A stretch of 64,000 bases of DNA. Source: JACJWR01 sp963752505. Its GTDB lineage: Bacteria > Actinomycetota > Actinomycetes > S36-B12 > UBA10799. The notes beneath the pieces were generated by a model. The model worked only from the letters and a program-made list of their open reading frames with translations, ran no database searches and had not been told where the DNA came from. The first letter of the stretch is position 1. Every line of letters starts with the position of its first letter. Position numbers and translations under genes: made by a program. The stretch spans positions 247,697 to 311,696 of the forward strand of contig CAVVYM010000004.1 of assembly GCA_963752505.1 (NCBI GenBank), written 5' to 3'. Below, one piece after another: positions 58,235-64,000 of the stretch.

Positions 58235-59020
58235 ATGAAGCGTATGTTGGCGGTGGGCGCAGCGTCCGCCCTGGCCCTGACGGGTTGCAGCTTCTCAATC
58301 GGAGGCAGCGACGACCCCAGCGCATCGGCAACGGCGCCGTCGACCTCCGCGTCGGCCGCGACCGGTGCGAGTCCTGCGACGTCGGGCTCTATCGCGGCAC
58401 AGGGTTCGCTGCCCTTCCTGCCTCCGCTCCAGCCGGTGCAGGATCCGGGCAACATCGATCCACTGCTCGGCCCGTTCCCCATCGAAAGCGGCCGGGCATA
58501 CCAGTTCGGCTGGGTCGAGTACGCACCCAAGGGAAGGGAGATGGTGCAGCAGGCCATCGCCTACGACCCGGCCATCGGCTCTTTCAAGGAGTCCTCGGTC
58601 TACTACGCCGGTGTCGTGGCGTGCGTGGAGGTCCTCAGCAACGTTCTGGTCTCGGACTTGCAGGAATACCTCGTGTCCTACTTCGCAGAAGGTGAGAGCG
58701 CGCCGCCGGTCGCCGATACGACGATCGACGAGGCGGTCATCACTGCGGCGGTCAAAGTGATGTGCCCACAGGGTGAACCGGTGCTGGAGAACGTGGACTA
58801 TCTGATAGACACCCCGCTGATGCTGCGAACGATCATCGGCGTGAACGATACGGAGTTCAGCGACGAGCAGGCGAACACGTTCGCGAACGGAGTGTGCGCC
58901 GAGCTGGGTCGCGGAACGACTCGGGCCCGGCTGGCCACTCAGATCGCTGACCAATACAACTACAGCGACGAAACGAGTTCCTACCTCGTGGAGCAGATCG
59001 ACGGCATCGTCTGCGGGTGA
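58235..59020 (+). CDS. secreted lipoprotein, unknown function (DUF732-like end)
   Basis: The 261-residue protein has a lipobox (ALTGC, Cys18) and a Ser/Ala/Thr-rich stalk to about residue 60. A globular domain with four or five cysteines follows. The end (FANGVCAELGRGTTRARLATQIADQYN) has the spacing of mycobacterial DUF732 proteins. The ATG has GGAGGG upstream. It precedes a secreted metallopeptidase by 6 bases; the two probably form an operon, but I cannot say what links them. Confidence 0.8.
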   Translation: MKRMLAVGAASALALTGCSFSIGGSDDPSASATAPSTSASAATGASPATSGSIAAQGSLPFLPPLQPVQDPGNIDPLLGPFPIESGRAYQFGWVEYAPKGREMVQQAIAYDPAIGSFKESSVYYAGVVACVEVLSNVLVSDLQEYLVSYFAEGESAPPVADTTIDEAVITAAVKVMCPQGEPVLENVDYLIDTPLMLRTIIGVNDTEFSDEQANTFANGVCAELGRGTTRARLATQIADQYNYSDETSSYLVEQIDGIVCG

Positions 59021-59026
59021 TGCGGG

Positions 59027-59707
59027 ATGCGGCTCGCGGTTCTAATCGGCGCGCTGGCGGTGACAACGCTCGTCGGCTGCGCCCCCGCGTCCAGTACGAA
59101 CGACCCGTCGGTGGCGGCGTCGCCAGCCGACATCGAACTGGCGAGCCCGAATGCGCAACTCGAGCGATCGTTCGAGGAGTTGGTCTCAGCCGATCTCGCC
59201 TCCGCCGTGGGCGTCATTCAGGGATGGTGGCCCGGATTCACCGCGCCGAATCTGCGCACCATCGCTTTGGGGGAGACCTCGGGTGGGGTGATGACCGGCT
59301 GTGGGCGTTATCCGTTCACATCGGGCAACGCCTTCTACTGCCCGGGCGACAACACCGTGTATCTGGACCTGAACTTCCTCGCGGCGCAGGAGCGCGGTGG
59401 TGCCGAATCCGGCGCCGCGCTTGCCATCACAGCGCACGAGCTCGGTCACGCCTGGGAGGCCCAGCGGGGTTACCGTATCGACGACGGTGACACGGTGGTG
59501 AAGACCGAGCTGTTCGCCGATTGCATCAGCGGAGCGATCGTGGCCGGAATGGGAGCCAACGAGGAGGCGGCCGCTCGCGATGCGTTCTCATCCGGTGACT
59601 TCGCCTTCGACAACCCACAGCACCACGGCACGCCGAGCCAACGCCGGCAGGCCACCCTCACCGGAATCGAGCAGGGCCATGAGGTCTGCGACGCCTACCT
59701 ACGGTAG
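59027..59707 (+). CDS. secreted neutral zinc metallopeptidase (YpfJ-like) lipoprotein
   Basis: The 226-residue protein has a lipobox (TLVGC, Cys18) and a single metallopeptidase domain with HELGH (137-141) and the third-ligand segment KTELFADCISG (Glu161). Disulfide-type cysteines occur in TGCGRYPF and FYCPGD. The family's substrates are not known. It is co-directional with the preceding lipoprotein and convergent with the glycosyltransferase cluster. Confidence 0.9.
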   Translation: MRLAVLIGALAVTTLVGCAPASSTNDPSVAASPADIELASPNAQLERSFEELVSADLASAVGVIQGWWPGFTAPNLRTIALGETSGGVMTGCGRYPFTSGNAFYCPGDNTVYLDLNFLAAQERGGAESGAALAITAHELGHAWEAQRGYRIDDGDTVVKTELFADCISGAIVAGMGANEEAAARDAFSSGDFAFDNPQHHGTPSQRRQATLTGIEQGHEVCDAYLR

Positions 59708-59725
59708 CCCGGATTCGGGTGCGGA

Positions 59726-61585
59726 TCAGTAGCAGCGACCGGCGGCCAGCCACGCGTCGAACAGCGCCGGCGGCACCTCGGGCAGGGTCAGCGTCGGATC
59801 GACCCGGAACTGCGGGGAGCGCGCCAGGCCGGGGTTGAAGTAGGGGTCGGCGGCGAGCACGTGGGCCCACCGGGCAACCAACTCTGCGCGCTCGGCCAGG
59901 TTGACCTCGGACATCCCAGGGCCCCCGGATGTGCTCGCGGCGTCGTCGACGAATTCGGCGTAGGGAGTGAACACCGTGCGCAGACCCGCGGCGCGCAGCC
60001 GCAGGCACAGGTCGGTGCCGTAGTGGAAGTACGCGAAGGCGGGGTCGGCGTCGAAACCGCCGGCGGCGCGGGCGGCTGCAGTTTCGATCAGCATTGCCCT
60101 CGCATCGACCGCTAGCACCTCGTGGATGCTTGCCGGCCACGCCAGGTAGACCTCCTCGGTCGGTGGCAGACCGGCCATCGCCCCCACGGTGCCCTGCGAC
60201 CCCATGCCGATCAGCCCCGCCGATTCGACCAGACCGTCGGCCGCGAGCAGCAGCCCACCGACCACACCCACGTCCGGCAACTGCGCGAGGTTCACCATCG
60301 CCATGATCCAGTCGTCGCGCGTGGGCGTCAGCGCGGAGTCGAGCACCGCCAGGTAGTCCGCCTTGGATTCGGCCAGTGCCGCCGCGAGCACCTGTGCGGG
60401 CGGCTGTTCGGCGGTCGCGGTGGCGTAGCGAATCGTGAGGTTGGGGTAGCCGCCGATCGTCGCGGGTGCGGTGCGGTGTGGCTCCGACGTCGATTCGTCG
60501 GTGAGCACCACCACCTCCACCGCGGGCAGCGGATCGTTGACCTCGAAGTCGATGCGGTTGGCCACGATGCCCGGTTCCCGCCACACCTTGGCGGGATGCC
60601 CGCGCCGAACGCACGCCTCCGCCACCGCCCGCATCGCAGGCTCGATCGAGTAGGACTTCACCCCGGGGTCCTTGGCCACCGAACCCGGGTGGCTGCGCCA
60701 CTGGTAGGCGATGGTCGGAACGTGGACCACTGGCAGGCCTTCGGCCGCGCTCACCTCGGTGGCACGCAGCATGAGGTCGTGGTCCTGCGAGCCGTCGAAG
60801 CCAGAGCGGAAGCCTCCGAGTTCGGTCAGCAGGTGCCGCGAGTAGACCGTCAGATGGTTCGTGTAGTTGCTCGTCAGGTGCAGCAGCGGCATCCAGTCGG
60901 GTTTGAGCCACACCTCCCCGATGGGCGCGCCGTCCTCGTCGATCATCCGTTCGTCGGTGTAGGTCACCAGCGGGTAGCGGCCGTCGGCGCTGCGATTCGC
61001 GTTGAGGCCAAGCACCACCTCGGCCAACGCGTGGGGGTAGAGCCGGTCGTCGTGGTCGAGCAGGCCCACGTAGTCGCCGTCGGCCAGCGCGAGGGCGTCG
61101 TTGCTGGTGGCCGCGATGTGCCCGTTCTCGGCGCGGGTCGCGAACCGCACCTGCCCGGGATGGGCGGCCGCGAAGTCCGCCAGAATGCTCGTCACCTCCG
61201 GGTCCCCGGAGGCGTCGTCGACGATGCACAGCTGCCAGTTCCGATACGTCTGCAGCGCGACGCTGCCGAGCATCTCGTGCAGGTAGCGGTACACCGGCCG
61301 GTAGGTGGGCACGACGATGCTGATGCGGGGCTGGTAGGCCGCCCGCGACACGTCGCCGTCGAGGCGCGCGTAGTAGCGCAGCAGTGCCGCGCGTTGCGAT
61401 TCGACGGTGGCGCCGTAGGGCAACCCCGCGCTCGCCGGTAGCCGCCGGTACACGCTCTCGAGTGCGGGTCCAGCCCGCCCGCTGACGCGTCCGAGCCGAC
61501 CCACGGTGCGACCCACCACGTCGCCGACGCCAGGCCAGCGCAGCACACTGCGGGCGACTTCCTTGCCCCGCGTCCTACCGGCCAT
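59726..61585 (-). CDS. tandem GT2 glycosyltransferase (two GT-A domains)
   Basis: The 619-residue protein has a first GT2 domain at about 85-300 (RISIVVPTYRPVYRYLHEML; DXD-type DHDD in GLLDHDDRLY; the Q-rich GSQDHDLMLRATE) and a second, more divergent one from 350 on (AVEVVVLTDEST; LAVLDSALTP; FDADPAFAYFHYGTDLCLRL). Such double GT2 proteins add two sugars to surface polysaccharides. The sugar donor is unknown. It overlaps the next gene upstream by 11 bases, so the cluster is translationally coupled. Confidence 0.9.
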   Translation of the reverse strand: MAGRTRGKEVARSVLRWPGVGDVVGRTVGRLGRVSGRAGPALESVYRRLPASAGLPYGATVESQRAALLRYYARLDGDVSRAAYQPRISIVVPTYRPVYRYLHEMLGSVALQTYRNWQLCIVDDASGDPEVTSILADFAAAHPGQVRFATRAENGHIAATSNDALALADGDYVGLLDHDDRLYPHALAEVVLGLNANRSADGRYPLVTYTDERMIDEDGAPIGEVWLKPDWMPLLHLTSNYTNHLTVYSRHLLTELGGFRSGFDGSQDHDLMLRATEVSAAEGLPVVHVPTIAYQWRSHPGSVAKDPGVKSYSIEPAMRAVAEACVRRGHPAKVWREPGIVANRIDFEVNDPLPAVEVVVLTDESTSEPHRTAPATIGGYPNLTIRYATATAEQPPAQVLAAALAESKADYLAVLDSALTPTRDDWIMAMVNLAQLPDVGVVGGLLLAADGLVESAGLIGMGSQGTVGAMAGLPPTEEVYLAWPASIHEVLAVDARAMLIETAAARAAGGFDADPAFAYFHYGTDLCLRLRAAGLRTVFTPYAEFVDDAASTSGGPGMSEVNLAERAELVARWAHVLAADPYFNPGLARSPQFRVDPTLTLPEVPPALFDAWLAAGRCY

Positions 61586-62498
61586 CTGCGGGCACCTCCT
61601 CGCGGGGCGCGGTGGGGGATCCGTTGACGCCGGCCACCGTCGCCCGTGGGGTCGAATCGGCCAGGTCGGCGCCTCGCAGCGCGCTGACCCGCGACGTTCC
61701 CAGGAGGCGCTCCGCCGACCGCCGCAGGGTGCGTTTGGCAGCGATCACGCCCAGCCGTCTGGCGTACAGCGCGGCAGATGCAGCACGTTGCCGCGAATCG
61801 GCGCCAGCGGCCCGGACGGCGTGCTCCTCGGCGAGCGAACGCCGCCATGCGACGGTTGACAGGCCCGAGGCGTCGTAGTCGGTGATGATGCGGTCGCTGG
61901 TCCAGGGGTGGTACCCGGCGAGCAGCGCCCGTCGCATGAGGTCGAAGTCGGCCACGATGCGGTAGCGCTCGTCGAATCCGCCCAACTGCACGAGCATGTC
62001 CTTCGACATGATCGCCCCCTGGTGGTAGCGCTCCTGCTCGCCGCGGAGGAACTCGTTGACATCGAGGGCGGACGGTGCCAGCGGGCGGGTGGACACGCGA
62101 TCGGCGTCGACGAATCGGGCACGGTAGCGGCCCCAGTCGTACTGCACGCGCAGCCAGTCGCCGTGCACCGCCGCCACCTCATCTGGGGACGTGAAGTCGT
62201 CGCCGGCGTTGAGGAACAACAGGTGCGAACCGCGGGCCAGCACGATGCCGGCATTCATCGCGTTGTAGATGCCGGTGTCGGGTTCGCTCACCACCCGCAG
62301 CCAGGGTGACGCCGATTCGGCGCCCCGCGCGATGGGCAGCGTCGCGTCGGTGGAGGCGCCGTCCACGACGAGGTGCTCGAGCAGTGAAGTGTCCTGGGTG
62401 GCCACGCTTGCCAAGGTGCGGCGGAGCGCCTCGGCGTCGTTGCGCACCACGGTGACCACCGAGAGCCACGGCGGCTCCGTGCCCGGCTGCGGACTCAC
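61575..62498 (-). CDS. GT2 glycosyltransferase, single domain
   Basis: The 307-residue protein has the GT-A start LSVVTVVRNDAEALRRTLAS, the DGASTDAT and the SEPDTGIYNAMNAGI segments typical of small-surface-polysaccharide GT2s, and the NAGDDF metal motif. The basic C-terminal part is not conserved. The GTG start overlaps the preceding GT1 stop by 4 bases. Confidence 0.9.
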   Translation of the reverse strand: MSPQPGTEPPWLSVVTVVRNDAEALRRTLASVATQDTSLLEHLVVDGASTDATLPIARGAESASPWLRVVSEPDTGIYNAMNAGIVLARGSHLLFLNAGDDFTSPDEVAAVHGDWLRVQYDWGRYRARFVDADRVSTRPLAPSALDVNEFLRGEQERYHQGAIMSKDMLVQLGGFDERYRIVADFDLMRRALLAGYHPWTSDRIITDYDASGLSTVAWRRSLAEEHAVRAAGADSRQRAASAALYARRLGVIAAKRTLRRSAERLLGTSRVSALRGADLADSTPRATVAGVNGSPTAPREEVPADGR

Positions 62499-63619
62499 GC
62501 GGCGCTCCGCCGGGCGGCGAGTTCGCGGTACAGTTCGGCGGTGTCCAGCGCGGTGCGCCGCCAGGAGTACTCCGCTGCCCGACGTACGCCGGCCGCCGCC
62601 AACTCCGCACGCGCCGTCGCATCGGCGAGCAACCGGTTGAGTTCGGCGCGCAGGGCCCAGGGATCCTCCGGCGGGTAGTAGACGGCGGCGTCTCCGGCCA
62701 CCTCCCGGAACACCGGGGTGTCCGCCAGCACGGCCGGTGTGCCGGTGGCCATCGCCTCGAGCACGGGAATACCGAAGCCCTCCAACAGGGAGGGGAAGAC
62801 GAAGGCCTCGGCGCCTCGGTAGAGCCCGGGGAGTTCGGCCTCCTCGGCTGTGAGTTGCAGCAGGTCCTCGGCGATACCCAAGGTGGCGGCCAGTTCGCGT
62901 TCGGCTTCGGTGAGTGGGCCGCCGCCGACCGCGAGGAGGCGCACGCCAGCGGCGTGGGCGTCGCTGCCGGCGTAGGCGGTCATGAGCATTCCGAAGTTCT
63001 TGTAGTGGTCGCGGGAGCCAACGTGGATCAAATAGCGGTAGCCCGGTTCGGCCGGGGCGACGCCGGGGTTGAATCTGGCGGCCGCGCCGTGCCCGGTGAC
63101 GATGACGGGTTTGTCAGTGATCTCGCCCCAAGCGTCGAACAAGTCGTCGCGGGTGGCCTGCGACACGCAGATGACGGCGTCGGCGGCGTCGACGTAGGCC
63201 CGCTTGGCCAGGTGGGGATCCCCGTCGACGAGTTCGGCCGGTAGCCGCTCGGGAACCATGTCGTGCACGGTGACGACTTTCGGAACGCCGGGGAAGCTGT
63301 CGAGTTGGCGCGGGTCGTAGTAGGTGAAGTGGACGACGTCGGGTGCCAGCCGGCCGGCGATCACCGACGAGGGGTAGCGGGCGAGGCGCTTGGCGACTTT
63401 CCAACGGCGCGTCATCTCCGGGAAGGGCAGGTCCCGCACGCCCGGGTCGACTTCGCGCAGGTGTTGGTTGGGCGAGTAGCGGACGCTGGTCAGAGCGTTG
63501 ATTCCCCACTCCGGGTGGGTATCGAACTCGCGCAGCAGTTCAGCGAAGTACCGCGAGATTCCGCCGCGGGCATGCATGAGGAAGATCTGGTCGTCGATCA
63601 GCACATCGATGCTGTCCAC
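62495..63619 (-). CDS. GT1/GT4-type glycosyltransferase
   Basis: The 374-residue protein has the GT-B fold: an N-terminal acceptor half (GGISRYFAELLREFD; HFTYYDPRQLDSFPG; TVHDMVPERLP) and a C-terminal donor half with HVGSRDHYKNF and the E-x7-E motif in FPSLLEGFGIPVLEAMATG. It resembles mannosyltransferases of exopolysaccharide clusters. The GTG at 63619 has AGGAGA at good spacing; the longer frame to 63655 is less likely. It is the first gene of the three-GT operon. Confidence 0.92.
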   Translation of the reverse strand: MDSIDVLIDDQIFLMHARGGISRYFAELLREFDTHPEWGINALTSVRYSPNQHLREVDPGVRDLPFPEMTRRWKVAKRLARYPSSVIAGRLAPDVVHFTYYDPRQLDSFPGVPKVVTVHDMVPERLPAELVDGDPHLAKRAYVDAADAVICVSQATRDDLFDAWGEITDKPVIVTGHGAAARFNPGVAPAEPGYRYLIHVGSRDHYKNFGMLMTAYAGSDAHAAGVRLLAVGGGPLTEAERELAATLGIAEDLLQLTAEEAELPGLYRGAEAFVFPSLLEGFGIPVLEAMATGTPAVLADTPVFREVAGDAAVYYPPEDPWALRAELNRLLADATARAELAAAGVRRAAEYSWRRTALDTAELYRELAARRSAA

Positions 63620-63802
63620 GGTGGTCTCCTCACGTCGGCGCGGCGCCTCGTCCACCGAAGCGTAACGGCGAGCCGGGGTCGCGGGCGGGACCGGCAGGTA
63701 TCAGGCCGTCTCCCCGGCGCCTGGCAGGTAATTGCCCGCAGGTGCGCGTCCCAACGCCTTTACGCGCCCCCCAAATGTGCGGGCCGTGAGCAGGCCGAGG
63801 GT

Positions 63803-63808
63803 TAGACT
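63803..63808 (+). promoter_or_regulatory. -10 hexamer of the leaderless epimerase gene
   Basis: TAGACT ends 7 bases before the GTG at 63816. Confidence 0.5.
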
Positions 63809-63815
63809 GCCAGGC

Positions 63816-64000
63816 GTGACGTATAGGCGTGTCCTTGTGACCGGTGGCGCAGGGTTTATCGGAAGTCATCTGTGCGAGCGGCTGCTCGACGAGGGCGCAG
63901 AAGTGCTGTGCGTCGACAACTTCTATTCGTCCACGCGGCGCAACATCCATCACCTGCTCGACAACCCCAGGTTTGAACTGCTGCGCCACGACATCACCTT
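63816..64000 (+). CDS. NAD-dependent UDP-sugar epimerase/decarboxylase, N-terminal part
   Basis: Only the first 61 residues are inside the window. They begin VTYRRVLVTGGAGFIGSHL (the SDR glycine-rich NAD motif) and continue to VDNFYSSTRRNIHHLLDNP and FELLRHDIT. The NFYS-x-RRNI and RHDIT segments are typical of UDP-glucuronate decarboxylase (UDP-xylose synthase) and close relatives. It probably makes a nucleotide sugar for the divergent glycosyltransferases. The precise product cannot be told from this part. Confidence 0.85.
   Translation, partial: MTYRRVLVTGGAGFIGSHLCERLLDEGAEVLCVDNFYSSTRRNIHHLLDNPRFELLRHDIT

Noticed and set aside
60122..61441. 439-codon plus-strand frame opposite the double GT2 gene
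   Set aside because: It is His/Arg/Gly-rich antisense sequence; the minus-strand glycosyltransferase has clear motifs.
1..64000. tRNA, rRNA, riboswitch, prophage or insertion-sequence genes
   Set aside because: I found no cloverleaf, rRNA-like stretch, transposase, integrase or phage gene by eye; a covariance-model search would be needed to exclude small RNAs.

Overview
The window is GC-rich chromosomal DNA from an actinobacterium (class Actinomycetes). The evidence is lineage-typical content: Lsr2, a class E sortase with an LAXTG substrate, a DUF2342 zinc protease next to dacB and tilS, DUF3180 behind the folate genes, a DUF2520 protein before panC, and many GTG starts. From memory, the gene order runs parallel to the Mycobacterium tuberculosis topA-to-radA region and to the matching Streptomyces region, with local insertions and losses. 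I cannot fix the genus. There is no phage, transposase, CRISPR array, rRNA or tRNA; apart from repeats this is a conserved core segment.

Layout. 1-7.8 kb: DNA topology and replication (topA, tmk, holB), a two-TM protein and a secreted peptidase-type hydrolase. 7.7-10.4 kb (minus): cell-surface locus with class E sortase, LAQTG surface protein, a TM-anchored exoprotein and a small membrane protein. 10.4-12.7 kb (minus): a Wzc-like tyrosine kinase with a (YG)8 tail beside its likely phosphatase, which is frameshifted. 12.8-15.6 kb: trmB, a gamma-glutamyltransferase and ppa. 15.8-24.9 kb: dacB, DUF2342 protease, tilS, hpt, ftsH, folE-folP-folBK-DUF3180. 24.9-28.8 kb: a small protein and a glycine betaine/carnitine-type ABC importer in two divergent units. 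28.9-33.5 kb: PAS-PAS-GGDEF protein, an orphan NuoD-like protein and two bacterial-PH proteins. 33.6-39.2 kb: pantothenate/NAD operon (DUF2520, panC, nadB, nadC, coaX, GNAT). 39.3-48.5 kb: lsr2, pgm, clpC, a repeat-rich gap, mutY, a secreted protein, radA and a frameshifted Cys-rich protein. 48.6-56.4 kb: ppx, P-type ATPase, TIM-barrel protein, then tetR-PRODH-proC-acuC. 56.5-64 kb: O-antigen-ligase-like protein, STAS protein, two lipoproteins, three glycosyltransferases and the start of a UDP-sugar epimerase/decarboxylase.

Three features cut across the window. (1) At 18 places a TANNNT hexamer ends 6-8 bases before a start codon, so many first genes look leaderless; this also helps choose starts. 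(2) Three genes (topA tail, LMW-PTP, Cys-rich protein) each show one reading-frame break whose correction restores a family-like sequence; they are either assembly errors or real lesions. (3) Intergenic gaps carry repeats: a related inverted repeat at 26.26 and 56.42 kb, 23-base tandem pairs at 26.33 and 41.42 kb, and a 31-base tandem array with a long-looped inverted repeat after clpC.

I found no clear new defence or mobile system. The points most worth following are the leaderless architecture, the dispersed inverted repeat, the clpC-mutY repeat gap, the kinase YG tail, a 14-codon leaderless upstream ORF before the STAS gene, the orphan NuoD-like protein, and the TetR-PRODH-ProC operon.
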